NCBI GenBank assembly: GCA_946902875.1
Contig: OX336345.1
Span: 6,727,395-6,791,394 of the forward strand
DNA length: 64,000 nt
From: Nematopogon swammerdamellus
Taxonomy: Eukaryota; Arthropoda; Insecta; Lepidoptera; Adelidae
Direction of reading: 5' to 3'
Part shown: positions 21,241-32,539 of the stretch, in pieces
How the letters are laid out: every line of letters begins with the position of its first letter
Position numbering within the stretch: the stretch's first letter is position 1
Notes under the pieces: model-generated
The model's database searches: none
What the model saw: only the letters and a program-made list of their open reading frames with translations
What the model was told of the DNA's origin: nothing
Position numbers and translations under genes: made by a program

Positions 21241-21524
21241 ATACTTCATTTCTGTCTTATATAATTTTCGTACATGTCGTCTAAGCCCGCGTAAGCCTAT
21301 TTATGTGGTGCGGGTAACATTTTTCCGCAACCTTTTAATAATTTAATAATGTTTCCCTTTAGATAAATGTCGTGAAAATAGTCATCTCGAGATATGCCAG
21401 ATTCCATTATTGAAAACTGCGTGAAAATCTGTTTAGGCGTTTACGATTTTACCCCTTATAGGCAGACAGACAGACAGTTGCACTTAGTAAGAGAAGAAAG
21501 ATGTATGTACCGTGTGGGGCCGGT

Positions 21525-21851
21525 ATTGTACCGTGTGGGGCAGGTACTTTAAAAGAATAGCCCCACTGCATCTCTCCCCGTGCATGTCGTAAAAGGCGAC
21601 TAAGGAATATGACTCCCTTCTTATATTACTAGGTGGTAGGGTTTAACCCATCCGGGTTGGTACCACCGCACTGAACGAAAGGTCGGTCGAAACGGCTATG
21701 TAAATAGTTTGTGTTTTCCGTCCAGTTCAGTGTAGCCGGCACGACCGAAGGGAAGCACTGACGTGGCACCAAGTTCACCCGGTGTTATGGGCTGACATCA
21801 CGGATGTTGTAGGTGATGTAGCCAACCGTGCCAGTTTCAATAAAAAAAAAA
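21525..21851 (+). mobile_element. SINE A with repeat B tail as alternative head
   Basis: Same composite as 16296-16616 in the other orientation: GTGTGGGGCAGGTACTTTAA, GTCGTAAAAGGCGACTAAGG, then GACTCCCTTCTTATATTACT and the SINE body, ending TTTCAATAAAAAAAAAA. Confidence 0.75.
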
Positions 21852-22042
21852 AAGAAGAAAACGTACGTCCTATCAGTAATTACTTCGACGTAGGAGAACT
21901 CCGAGCTAGGGAGAGCACGCAATGCAAAGCAAAATGAATTTTACGATTCTACCAAAAAGCGCGCCCAGAGTAACATAATGTAATTAAGGAGTTTACAGAA
22001 TGTCGTCTTGTATTGCGAAAATAAACATTATAATTGTATTTT

Positions 22043-22290
22043 TACCCGACTACGGCGAAGCAAAAAGGAGGGTTATGTGTTTGACCGGTATGTATGTATG
22101 TATGTATGTATGTATGTATGTATGTATGTATGTATGTTCATCTGTTCCCTCATAACTTCTAAACTACTTATCACAATTTGACAAATGAGGTATCGTTGAA
22201 AGCGTCTTGATCGTCCGCTGGTTATAGGCTATGTGACGTCACACAAAATTGACTGTGGCGCCCTCTAGATGACAAAAAGTCATGATCTAA
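22043..22290 (+). repeat. repeat M with (GTAT)n
   Basis: TACCCGACTACGGCGAAGCA then AAAAGGAGGGTTATG, then ~50 bp of GTAT units (22086-22138) and CCCTCATAACTTCTAAAC. Confidence 0.75.
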
Positions 22291-22451
22291 AAAAAAAATT
22301 TTTTTTAATGATGCCGTGTTGGGTATCAAATGAAAGGGCTTAATTAGCACATTTCAAAAATATATATATTGTTAGCTATTGCTTTCGGATTTGCTTGCAT
22401 GCACTCAATAATTTGGGAATAATTTCTAAATAAAAAAAATCAGGCCTCATT

Positions 22452-22796
22452 CCATACATATATACATACATATCACACACGCTGAATCCCGACAATCGGG
22501 GTAAGCAGAGTAATCGGTGTTGTGCTGCAAGAACTCTTGTCAATTACAGCACAACACCGACCACCACGTTTCGCAAAGGATTCGAACAAGATTAAATCGA
22601 TCAAGCAGCAAGTATGGCACGAAGACCCACCTGCTGCATGACTCGGTGGAAGTACCGTGCCAAGGTGAGAGGTGGCGAGCCTGTCGCCCTTTAGCACGGC
22701 ATCTTGTCCTTATCCCTTAGTCGCCTTTTACGACATGCATGGGGAGAGATGCAGTGGGGATATTCTTTTTAAGTACCGACCCCACACGGTACTCGG
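22452..22796 (+). repeat. dispersed repeat B, fullest copy
   Basis: The most complete copy (~345 bp): CCCGACAATCGGGGTAAGCA, an internal hairpin built from CGGTGTTGTGCTGCA and CAGCACAACACCG, ATCAAGCAGCAAGTATGGCA, CTGCTGCATGACTCGGTGGA, then GTCGCCTTTTACGACATGCA and GACCCCACACGGTAC. No coding capacity; class unknown. Confidence 0.75.
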
Positions 22797-22871
22797 CCTC
22801 ATTCCAAACCTACCCAAATACATCCTACTTAAACCATCTTAATATTATAAACGCGAAAGTTTGTAAATGAG

Positions 22872-23775
22872 TTGCGTTCAGGAAGACGATAAACCTACTC
22901 AAAGAAAATAAGTAACTGAGGGCGAGGCCGAAGGCCGAGCTGCGTTCGGGAAGACTATAAACCTTCTCGAAGAAAGTAAGTAATAAAGGGCGAGGCCGAA
23001 GGCCGAGCTGCGTTCAGGAAGACGATAAACTTTCTCGAAGGCAGTAAGTAACTATGGGCGAGGCCGAAGGCCGATCTGCGTTCAGGAAGAGGATAAACCA
23101 TCTTTAAGAAAGTAAGTAACCAAGGGCGAGGCCGAAGGCCGAGCTGCGTTCGGGAAGCCTAAACATTCTCGAAGAAAGTAAGTAACAACAGGCGAGGCCG
23201 AAGGCCGAGCTGCGTTCAGGAAGAGGATAACCTTTTCGAAGAAAGTAAGTAACAGAGGGCGAGTCAGAAGATCGAGCTGCGTTCAGGAAGACCATAATCT
23301 TCTCGAAGAAAGTAACTTCTTAGCTACTTATTTCGAAAAGGATTATCCTCTTCCTGAACGCATCTCGCCCTTCGGCCTCGCCCATAGTTACTTACTGTCT
23401 ACGAGAAGGTTTATAGTCTTCCCGAACGCAACTCGGCCTTCGGTCTCTCCCTTAGTTACTTACTGTCTACGAGAAGGTTTATAGTCTTCCCGAACGCAGC
23501 TCGGTCTTCGGCCTCGCCCTTTTTAATTACTTTCTTAAAGATGGTTTATCCTCTTCATGAACGCAGCTCGGCCTTCGGCCTCTCCCATATGCTTACTGTT
23601 TTCGAGAAAGTTTATCATCTTCCTGAACGCAGCTCGGCCTTCGGCCTCGCCCATAGTTACTTACTTTCTTCGAGAAAGTTTGTCGTCTTCCTGAACGCAG
23701 CTCGGCCTTCGGCCTCGCCCTTTGTTACTTACTTTCTTCGAGTCGGTTTATCGTTTACCTGAACCCAGCTCGCCC
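22872..23775. repeat. head-to-head 68-bp tandem arrays (inverted)
   Basis: About seven units of ~68 bp (CTGCGTTCAGGAAGACGATA ... AAGTAAGTAAC ... GGGCGAGGCCGAAGGCCGAG) run forward from 22872 to about 23320. About seven more run in reverse from there to 23775. Units differ by scattered substitutions and small indels, so it is not a simple recent fold-over. Frames through it give repeating peptides such as SSAFGLA and are not genes. Confidence 0.9.
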
Positions 23776-23895
23776 TTATCCCTTCAAGTGCCTACATGTT
23801 AAAATTATAAAACAATAAAACCTAAACAAACAAAACATGTAAAACGGCTCTGCAAATACTTTATCACGAATTTATATCCCCAAAATAATTAAAAT

Positions 23896-24332
23896 AAAAA
23901 ATAAGTTCAAAAACTAAAACCCGACTACTGAAAAATCACGCTCTAAAAAGTATGAAACAAGAAAATGTTCTCATCTGAAATTGTTATGTACAAACTATTC
24001 AATATTTTATCGTCTATTAAATAAACAACTTACACGTAATATATTTTAATGTATTTAATAAATATTCATAGTGTTGTTCAGAGGAGAGCCGTGGTCGTAT
24101 GCCACGTACCCTATAGGGCAAAGTGGCATACGACCACGGCTATCCTCTGAACAACACTATGAATATTTATTAAATACATTAAAATATATTACGTGTAAGT
24201 TGTTTATTTAATAGACGATAAAATATTGAATAGTTTGTACATAACAATTTCAGATGAGAACATTTTCTTGTTTCATACTTTTTAGAGCGTGATTTTTCAG
24301 TAGTCGGGTTTTAGTTTTTGAACTTATTTTTT
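23896..24332. repeat. near-perfect 437-bp palindrome
   Basis: Arms of ~210 bp meet at about 24113/24114 in CCCTATAGGG. I find one mismatch (GGAGAGCC versus GGATAGCC around 24092/24135) and a short asymmetric loop. The outer ends are AAAAATAAGTTC / GAACTTATTTTT; pairing stops beyond them. AT-rich with no open frame. It could be a foldback element or a recent inverted duplication. Confidence 0.9.
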
Positions 24333-24515
24333 AAAAGAACCTTTTAGAATAACGTTATAATAAGAATTTGTGCTTACTTTAGAAGCGGAGACGAACCAAG
24401 TGTTTCATATGAGTAAGGTATAGCTAATGTCATTTATGACTGTACTCCATATGGAATAGGATACCCTTAAGGCGCCTAGATCAGCCAAAACTGCTCAAAT
24501 TATTTACGAAGCAGC
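24333..24515. other. no feature recognised
   Basis: Short spacer between the palindrome and the minisatellite. Confidence 0.3.
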
Positions 24516-24516
24516 A

Positions 24517-24945
24517 ATGTTAAAGGTGTGTCTGTTTGCCTGTCTGTCTGTTGCCTGTCTATCAGTCTGCCCGTCGTCTGATTGTTGCCTGTCTGTCAGT
24601 CTGCCCGTCTGTCTGTTGCCTGTAAGTCTGCCTGTCTGTCTGTTGCCTGTCTGTCAGTCTGCCCGTCTGTCTGTTGCCTGTCTATCAGTCTGCCCGTCGT
24701 CTGTTTGTTGCCTGTCTGTCAGTCTGCCCGTCTGCCTATTGCCTGTCAGTCTGCCTGTCTGTTTGTTGCCTGTCTGTCAGTCTGGCCGTCTGTCTGTTGC
24801 CTGTCTATCAGTCTGCCCGTCGTCGTCTGTTTGTTGCCTGTCTGTCAGTCTACCTGTCTGTCTGTTCGCATGCTTATCGCCTGGCCGTGTGTCTGTTTGT
24901 CTGTCTGTCGTCTGTCCTGTCTGTGCAACTGCCTACTTGTAAGTA
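24517..24945. repeat. CTGT/CCTGTCTGTCAGTC minisatellite
   Basis: Repeats built on GCCTGTCTGTCAGTCTGCCC in variable units of tens of bases. All three plus frames stay open for 90-141 codons (peptides like CLSVACLSVCPS) only because the repeat lacks stop codons. Not a gene. Confidence 0.85.
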
Positions 24946-25525
24946 ACGGTTAAACTCGAAAACGGCTGAACCGATTTAAATGCAGTTCTCAGGTGAATAA
25001 ATAAATGCATTGTGGAATCTGGCGTTTATAGCCATGGTTATAGCGTTATATACGGCGCGTAACCTTGCCCATTTTAGGAACCTAGACCTAGCTCGAGCAT
25101 GCCTTCAAAAGTCTGTGGTCTTCAAAAATCGTGTCAATAAATTAAGACGACGACCTTTTTGACCGCCTCATAATACTGGTATGTCGCCTCTCTGAACGAA
25201 GTTTCGCGAGAAGTGGTGTTATTGGCTCTGTCCGATATTCCAACGAACTAGTGAGTACAGCCACCAGTGTCAGCTATTTATAAAAACAGTTGATCTGAAA
25301 GCAAATCTAGTATGCAGAATATATAAACAGAAAACCCCATATTTGGGCCGAGGGGCCAGTCTAGACTCATATTTTGTGTTAGTATTTAGCAAGGAGAATT
25401 TGATAAAGGAATGTGGAAGTCGAGGTTGAAAGCCTCCATTAGGGAAACGAGAAAATGTTCCTTTCGAGACAGATTCTTTCATAATTCATACGTCCAAATG
25501 GATGTTCACTTATTTATATTTTTTA
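24946..25525. other. no gene recognised
   Basis: A weak LINE H-like piece (TTTCGCGAGAAGTGGTGTTA and TTGGCTCTGTCC) is near 25200; otherwise nothing. Confidence 0.3.
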
Positions 25526-25610
25526 CTAGCCGTGCTCGCGGCTCCGCTCGCGGTAAAGTCGGTTAAAACTCTATGTAAATAGGTTGAGCGGTTTTCGAGT
25601 ACATCACATG
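25526..25610 (+). mobile_element. repeat Q, 5' fragment
   Basis: CTAGCCGTGCTCGCGGCTCC then GCTCGCGGTAAAGTCGG: the beginning of repeat Q only. Confidence 0.55.
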
Positions 25611-25755
25611 CTAAAGCTAACCGAATTGGTTATGAGTCAGAATCACAAAATTCGTGGCATCCTTAATACTGAAATAGCTTTTTTTCGTTAATATTTTTTT
25701 CAGGGTTATTTTGAAAGAATTTTCACCTAGATTCCTTATTTCCCGTGGTATTTTG

Positions 25756-26054
25756 GACTGTAATACATAATTGCGAAATTCGTAACATTGGATTTCGTTA
25801 CTTCGAAAGTGTACAATCGCGATGTTTGCGACTTCTAATGTTCTGGTTTTTTTTAAGCCTCGATAATAAGTAGGCTAGGTAAGCTAGGTACCTATCGATA
25901 ATTTGAACATTAGAAGTGGCAAACATCGCGATTGTACAATTTCGAAGTAACGTACATCGAAGTCTTGAACATTAGAAGTGACTAACATCGCGATTGTACA
26001 CTTTCGAAGTAACGAAATCCGATGTTTTGAATTTCGCAATTATGTATTACAGTC
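25756..26054. mobile_element. foldback element with 88-bp inverted ends and a third internal half-copy
   Basis: Left arm 25756-25843 (GACTGTAATACATAATTGCG...) pairs with right arm 25967-26054 (...CGCAATTATGTATTACAGTC). A third partial copy of the right-arm inner part lies at about 25905-25955 (GAACATTAGAAGTGGCAAAC). The centre holds GTAGGCTAGGTAAGCTAGGT. Inserted next to a degraded LINE. Confidence 0.8.
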
Positions 26055-26059
26055 TTTTT

Positions 26060-26325
26060 TCGTTATAAAATCTAACACTATTACATATAAAACTTTTTGA
26101 CATTTTAGACAACCTATGTTTTATTCCCAGTAGGTTATCCTTATGTCTAGTATTATAGTTATGATTGTCCGAGTTAAAAGTGGAGACTAATAGATGCTTT
26201 CTTGCATAACAAATGTTTTGAAAGATGTAGGCACCAGGTAAAGTCATTATTCCTATTTCATTAAATGCATAACGACGAGTGTCTCTGGGTTTAATTCCTA
26301 GTATACACCGAGCGAACCACATATA
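26060..26325 (-). pseudogene. LINE reverse-transcriptase C-terminal fragment
   Basis: About 90 residues on the minus strand: ARCILGIKPRDTRRYAFNEI, GIMTLPGAYIFQNICYARKH, then HNYNTRHKDNLL. The NYNTR motif and the helical part before it match the post-RT region of the LINE at 27002-28740 (HNYNTRNSERL there), but the sequences are well diverged, so this is a different relative in the opposite orientation. No RT core is left. Confidence 0.7.
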
Positions 26326-26605
26326 AGCGAATTACTACTACGAACTTGTTATATTCTCTTTGCTACGAGTAGGTAATAATTTATGAGATTACGATTTTGT
26401 TCTTGATGTCCGGTAGGTAGTTTGAATGTCTTTGACTATGGCGGATGTGCGCCATCCTGGCGGGGTTTGTGGCAGTTTAAGATCATATTGTGGCGTAGAC
26501 GGAAAATGTATAGATTGAAGAGAATAACGTGCTCGAATAAATGCAGCTTAATTAATTGTATTTTCGTAAAAGTAGACAGAAAGTTCAACCCTTATCTGGC
26601 AAATA
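26326..26605. other. no gene recognised
   Basis: Contains TATGGCGGATGTGCGCCATC, otherwise unremarkable. Confidence 0.3.
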
Positions 26606-26847
26606 TCATAAATCTATAAGAGATGATCATGGAGTAAGTTACTTTGTTTTATGAGATACTGCGTTTGTAGACTCTATGTATGTTACTAAAACAAAATTGA
26701 AGATTTTTTTTTTTCTTTTCTGTTTGTATGTATGTTCCTCCATAACTCATAAACCGATCATCCGAATTCGATTAAACATAGTATGAGCGCATTTAACTTT
26801 TACGTGACACAGGATAGGCTAAACAAAATTCAGTCTACTTACGCTAA

Positions 26848-26982
26848 GCGCGTCTTGCACCAACACGAGTTCAAAGTTAAGTAGCGAGTTATGGATTTAA
26901 ACGCGGTTCACACATACAACGGGTGCTAGTTTAACGAGTTGAACTGGTTTATATATTGAACTTGTGTTGGTGCAAGTGGGCC
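26848..26982. mobile_element. MITE C, copy 1
   Basis: 135 bp; right end GTGTTGGTGCAAGTGGGCC intact, left end mutated (GCGCGTCTTGCACCAACAC). Flanked by TAA on both sides (26845-26847, 26983-26985), the TWA target pattern of PIF/Harbinger elements. Confidence 0.8.
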
Positions 26983-27001
26983 TAAGATGTGGCTCTCATA
27001 C

Positions 27002-28364
27002 TGTCCCATTTATAAAGGAGCCGGCGAAAGAGCTGACCCAAATAACTATAGGCCTATAAGTTTAGTGCCAGCACTATCTAAAATCATAGAATCTGTTATA
27101 TCTGACTCTGTAATTAAGCATCTTGAGGATAATAAACTTCTTTCTCCCAACCAATACGCATACCGTAAAGATCACTCCACAAAATCAGCTGGCATGAAGC
27201 TAGTAGGAGAGATAATAAAAGGTATAGACAAGAGGAACAAGGTTGCAGGTATATTCTGCGACTTGTCGAAGGCATTCGATGTCGTAGACCACAACCTCCT
27301 CTTGCACAAATTGGAAAAATATGGAGTAAGTGATAAACCACATGAATTGCTAAAGTCATTTTTAACAGATCGAAGACAGGTCACTGAGGTCACTTTAAAA
27401 GGAAACAAAAAAAGTTCCGAGCCAGGTAAAATTAAAATGGGTATTCCACAGGGTTCTGCATTAGGTAATACATTATTTTTAGTATTTATTAATGACTTAG
27501 CCTTGATTAAAATAGATAGTGTTTTAATACTTTTTGCCGATGACACTAGTATAATAGTCTTTGCTGAATCCATGCATGAACTGGAAATAAAATTAAATAT
27601 AGTAGTAGGAAAAATATCGGAATGGTTTGCTGCGAACGGACTGATACTAAATACATCGAAGACCAACTATATGGTATTTTCCGGACGAAACTGTGGTCCC
27701 CGTGAGCTCTCTATTTCGAATTCATCCGGCTCTATTGGCTCCCTCCCAGTCATGTATACGATTTTTAGGGTTCTATATTGACCCAACTCTAAGTTGGAAA
27801 AGTCACATAGACAAACTATGTGACAAGATGGCTAGAGGTATTTACGCACTAAGAGAGTTACGCCGCTTGATCAGTCCGGAGGCTTTGAGACAGTCCTACT
27901 ATGCGTACGTACACTCATTACTGTCGTATGGTGTAATCCTGTGGGGTAACTCAACCGATGCTGAAAGAGTGCTAATACTGCAAAAACGAGCGATAAGGGT
28001 ATTAGCCAGTGTACCGCGAACAACATCTTGTAGAGACTTTTTCAAATCCTTTGGTATATTAACTGTGTGCTCTCTATATATATATGAAGTAGTGGTATAT
28101 GTACGCAAAAACATGAATTCTTTTGAGTCAAATGGCGCAAGTCATAATTATAACACACGTAACTCAGAGCGTTTAAAATCTGTTGCGCATAAATCGGCGA
28201 TGGCTGAAAAAGACCCTGACGTGATTGGACCCAAATTGTACGAAAATGTTCCTGATACAATAAAATCAATAAATAGTGACAATGTGTTCCAGAGTCAGCT
28301 GAAAATATTTCTCTTAGACAATCCATTTTATAAGTTAAGTGAATTTTTTTCATACTGTAAATAA
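27002..28364 (+). pseudogene. non-LTR retrotransposon reverse transcriptase, truncated and frameshifted
   Basis: RT blocks appear in order: NNYRPISLVPALSKIIE, IFCDLSKAFDVVDH, MGIPQGSALGNTLFLVFIND, the catalytic LFADDTS box, WFAANGLILNTSKT, and FLGFYIDPTLSWKSHI. The active-site Asp residues of blocks A and C are present. A one-base shift near 27750-27760 separates the frame holding blocks 1-D (to 27781) from the frame carrying FLGFYID and the C-terminal NYNTR region (to 28364). The endonuclease and any ORF1 are missing at the truncated 5' end. The preceding MWLSY codons come from repeat D, not from the LINE. Not functional as it stands. Confidence 0.9.
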
Positions 28365-28740
28365 AAATTCTGCTGACTTTGATAATTCAAATTGTTTATA
28401 TACATAAACACAAATTTTATTAATAACTTGACTGAACCCTATGTTCTTTGTTTTGTATTTTATTATCTTTTTTAATGGGTATATTTTCGACTTAGTATTT
28501 TTAATTCTTTGCTTAGATATAGTATGTTATATTTAACATAATGAAAACTTAGTATGTAAGTTATATTGAAAAAAAGCTCTGTAAGGTTTCTTACCCGGTT
28601 CTTCCTTATAGATTGCACTACTGAACGGGACATCATAAAAAATGATGACGAACCATACTGAATATGCATATGTCTCAATGAAATATTGTTATTGTTGTGT
28701 GTTCTTTATGGCGAAATAAATATCTGAATCTGAATCTGAA
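27002..28740 (+). mobile_element. 5'-truncated Jockey-like LINE with 6-bp target duplication
   Basis: The insertion begins inside the reverse-transcriptase reading frame and ends in (CTGAAT)n (CTGAATCTGAATCTGAA). TCATAC flanks both sides (26996-27001 and 28741-28746). The body is the RT pseudogene plus a ~380-bp 3' UTR with an AATAAA near 28716. Short terminal repeats of this type are usual for LINEs of the Jockey/CR1 group. Confidence 0.85.
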
Positions 28741-28850
28741 TCATACAAACCGATTTATTCCGCGGGCCGAATTAAAGGTACGGTAGCGGGCTTAGTTACT
28801 TTCTTCTTTTTAAATACGAATTTCACGCGAGCGAAGCCGCAGAAAGTTAG

Positions 28851-29384
28851 TACCTACTTTGTAAAATTATACATAAACACAGTATACAAATTCTTCGTCA
28901 TTAAACAATTTTGGAAATTGTGTAGATGGCTATTTTAATAACGCATACCAACGATTCATAAAGGTGAAGCTTAAAAATTGGTGGCACAAGTTAAAACGAT
29001 GCCATTAAATTGCCTAATTTATTCTTTAAAATAAAATTACTTATTTTGTTGCTTATACCGTTTCGATATTTTCTTTAAATGCACACGTAAGTGTCGTTAA
29101 ATGCATAATAGTCGAACATTTTCATACAAATTGGCTTTTAAGTGGTTTGAAAAAAAAAAACAAACTTACATCGTTCATTGACTTCTAAGCCATCGTTTTA
29201 TGAGGCTTGCTAAGTGTGTGTCACCCTAAAAGAGACATAAACGAAGAAGCACGTAAACTGACGCATTTATTTTATTGGGTCCATTAATCGACACCGTTTC
29301 CCCCACGTACTTACATACATGGAATCGAAAATAAAATAATATCTTGAAAGTAGCGCGGTTTCAACACGAATGTATTTACCAGAG
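28851..29384. other. no gene recognised
   Basis: AT-rich sequence with nothing to name. Confidence 0.3.
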
Positions 29385-29447
29385 TACTTGCAGCACAACA
29401 TCGATTACTTTTATACCCCTATTGTTGGTATACGGCGTGTGGTGTGT
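29385..29447 (-). repeat. repeat B fragment
   Basis: CTTGCAGCACAACATCGATT and GGTATACGGCGTGTGG: one end of repeat B. Confidence 0.55.
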
Positions 29448-29464
29448 GTTAGTCAGTCAGTCAG

Positions 29465-29595
29465 TCAGTCAGCGTGTAAGCGTCCACTGCTGGGCATACG
29501 CCTCTCCAATTCTCCTCCAGTCCTCCCGGACTTCAGCGGTACGGAACCACTGCAATTCGTCGCTCGACCTCCTTAAGCAGACCTTGTCTACCAAG

Positions 29596-29598
<3 letters not shown>
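29465..29598 (-). mobile_element. RTE-like LINE 3' end fragment
   Basis: Minus strand: CAGTGGTTCCGTACCGCTGA, GGACTGGAGGAGAATTGGAG, GCGTATGCCCAGCAGTGGAC, ending in (GACT)n. Translates as QWFRTAEVREDWRRIGEAYA followed by QQWT. Confidence 0.7.
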
Positions 29599-29639
<41 letters not shown>

Positions 29640-29641
29640 GT
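29599..29641. repeat. (GT)n microsatellite
   Basis: About 18 uninterrupted GT units. Confidence 0.9.
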
Positions 29642-29733
29642 GTGTGTAGGTATGTGTATTTCCTCTCATTTTAGAAATTGACATCACAGTTTTGAGGGAT
29701 TCTTCAACCCAAATGTTGTTCAGTTTCAACAAA

Positions 29734-29810
29734 AAAATTAGGATTAAATATTAAAAACATAAAATTTTTCAAAATTAGGATTAAATATTAAAAACATAAA
29801 ATTTTTCAAA
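29734..29810 (+). repeat. 37-bp tandem duplication
   Basis: AAAATTAGGATTAAATATTA...CATAAAATTTTTC occurs twice in a row without differences that I see. Confidence 0.85.
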
Positions 29811-31627
29811 ACTGACTGCTTTGGAGTGAATGAGTGAATTTTATTACCCTTCATGTCTCACGTGTTAGTTGAGTTTTACCTTTCTTCTATTAGGTGTTGA
29901 TTCAAAACGACTATAAAGCGATCGAACTGTTTTTAATATTCGATTTTTAATATTTGAAAGAGTTTTTAATATTCAAATTAAGGGGACAAAATGTCCCCAT
30001 AATAATAGGCTAACAATTTAATAAAGGAATACGACAGCGACCGGACCATGACCCAACCGTGGTTCGGTGCAGTTCAGCTTCAGTGTTCGAGAATGTTTGA
30101 ATATGGAACATCGATCGTGCGAAGCTGCGTGCAAAAAATTAGGGAATACATAATAAATGGGTCATTATTTTGCGCAGTTGCTTATAAAAAAGACAGCACC
30201 GTAACGAATGTAAATGATTGTAAATAGGGACTCTTCGAATCCGAAGCACGTGTGCTAATCTAAACAGCCGCGCCACTAACTCAACGTGATAGACTGGCCG
30301 TCACAGTGTCTGACTTATGGACGGTTGGCAAAAACTGTAATGTATGCCCCTGTTACTTCGCAGAGCCTAAGCAGTACCTAGTACCGAGTCCACAGTGCGA
30401 GGCCAGTCCGACCTTCGCTGCTTAAGCATAGTTTGAAAGTTAAACTTCATTCTCAACTTACATATGTATCTGCCTTGATATTGCGGTATAGATCTAGATT
30501 TGACATGGTGCGATTGGTGGCGATCTTGAAGTGTCGCGCTTTCTTGAATAACTTCTTCTCCATAGGGAAGTTGGTTTCGTATCGCCTTTTTGTTCGTGCA
30601 ATAATGTGATTTAAGCATTATCTTTGAATTCTGCGAACTGGGCAATTTATACAAATTCATTTACAGGACATCTCGTACGCAAAATTTTACAGAACTAAAC
30701 TTGAGACGAATACTGCATTAGAGTGAGTAATGCATTTATATTTTTTTATCTACTATTTGGTATTTTTTTTCGACATAAATTACATTAGAAACCTGTCTCA
30801 ATGTAGCTAATTCATGTTAGACGTAATATTGATGTACTATTATGTTCGTCATAAATAAATAGATGTATCGGTATACAATCTCTGTCCGTTGGGTTGAAAA
30901 CACTTTCAACATTATAAGGATATATTTGAAGCACAAAACTTCGTTTATCTTTAGTGCACTGAATAACCGGGCCCAGGCTAGCCGTGGTGTGGGGTTGCGT
31001 GACAAGGCAGCGTAGACCTGAACTTACACATAGCTTATGAACTTCGCGCGAATATTTCGTTCCACGGGCTAAATTCGGTGAGACGGCGTTTCCTTCACAA
31101 ACAAACCGGCTGGCGAACCTTACATAAACTAGGCAACAAATTGGACTGCCACGTAAAAAAAAATCATTAAATCTGCAATCTCTTCATGTGATCTGTGTTT
31201 TCGGTTTTTATGCAACGAACACTTTATTAAAGTGATTACAGAAGCATTTTGCAAGAAATTTCGGCAAGCTATATTATAAATAAATTAGGAGATATAATTT
31301 TACTAAAAGCACAAAATTTGTTCACAACAGGTAACACCAATTAAAAAGAAGCCTTAAGATATTAATTAATCTATTTAGGCGGGTTTTAATTCAAATAATT
31401 TTCTTTTTAGTTGCATGTGATCGTTTAGGTTTTTTTTTCTCAATATATTTTACGATTTGTTCTTAATAAATATTAATTAATTTAATATTACCACCTCGAC
31501 ACCTGACTGATATGATAGCACCACCAACCATTAGAATATCAGAGAAAAACTTTAATAGAAAGTTCACTAGGTACTTCAAGTTGGAAGAGTCAGACTTATT
31601 ATTAATGAATTTATTATAGAATTGCTA
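29811..31627. other. no gene supported
   Basis: About 1.8 kb. Open frames of up to 97 codons (near 30367-30660, minus) resemble nothing known and lack exon features. Confidence 0.35.
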
Positions 31628-31930
31628 CATACGAGCATACACACATAACACATGCTGTATCCCGACTATCGGCGTAATCAAAGGAATCGGTGTTGTGCTG
31701 CAAGGATTCTAACCACCACGTTTCGTAAAGTATTCGGTCAAGATAACTATCAAGCAGCAAGTAAGGCACGAAGACTCACCTGCTGCATAATTCAGTGGAG
31801 GGACCACGCCTGGGTGAGAGGTGACTATCCTGTCGCCCTTTAGCGCGGCCATTATCCATTAGTCGCATTTTAGGACATTATCTGGGAGAAATGCAGTGGG
31901 GCTATCCTTTTTAAGTACCGGCTCCACTAA
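31628..31930 (+). repeat. dispersed repeat B, copy
   Basis: GCTGTATCCCGACTATCGGC, CAAGCAGCAAGTAAGGCACG and ATGCAGTGGGGCTATCCTTT; an internal deletion removes one hairpin arm. Confidence 0.7.
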
Positions 31931-32402
31931 TTAGTTATCATTTTTTTATGTGAGGTGAAAATTTAAAGTGAAAATTCAATTATTTCCTTTATTAACTGTA
32001 GGTAGATGAAACACACCTTAGATTCGTCAATTGCCATCGTCCAAAATTAAATACACAACTTAAATAATATAGCACTACCTATACAAAATGTCAAGAAAAA
32101 TAATATTACTTGCAGGTCAAAAGAATATTAAGAAATAAATACATAATACAATACAATGAGCATAAGTATTTATGTTATCCTTTGGAAGGCTCCTTGCTGA
32201 GAGTGAATGTCTTTCCTCGTTACTAACCTATAAAAGCGAAAAGTAGAGAAATCAATTCGAAGCTAGTAAAACATTGTTTACGTTTTGTCCACTCCAGTGT
32301 ACTATCACCTCTAAGTCCGAGGGGTCGTTCGCACAGTTTGCACCCAATCACGAACAGTTTGTTGACGCAAACGCTAAAATATTTAATGCCTGCCTGCCTG
32401 TA
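31931..32402. other. no gene recognised
   Basis: AT-rich; nothing supported. Confidence 0.3.
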
Positions 32403-32405
32403 TAA

Positions 32406-32539
32406 GGCCCACTTGCACCAACACGAGTTTAAAGTTAAGTAGCGAGTTATGGATTTAAACGCGGTTCCCACAGTCAACGGGTGCTAGCTTAAGAGTTAAA
32501 CTGGTTTATATATTAAATTTGTGTTGGTGCAAGTGGGCC
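32406..32539. mobile_element. MITE C, copy 2
   Basis: 134 bp with GGCCCACTTGCACCAACAC at the left and the exact reverse complement at the right. TAA flanks both sides (32403-32405, 32540-32542). Confidence 0.85.

Larger units (their letters stand above)
26606..28850 (-). mobile_element. repeat D, copy split by a MITE and a LINE
   Basis: Outer parts are 26606-27001 (ATAAATCTATAAGAGATGAT ... GATGTGGCTCTCATAC) and 28741-28850 (TCATACAAACCGATTTATTC ... CACGCGAGCGAAGCCGC). Joined, they follow the order of the copy at 42725-43225. Inside are MITE C (26848-26982) and the LINE (27002-28740). Confidence 0.75.
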
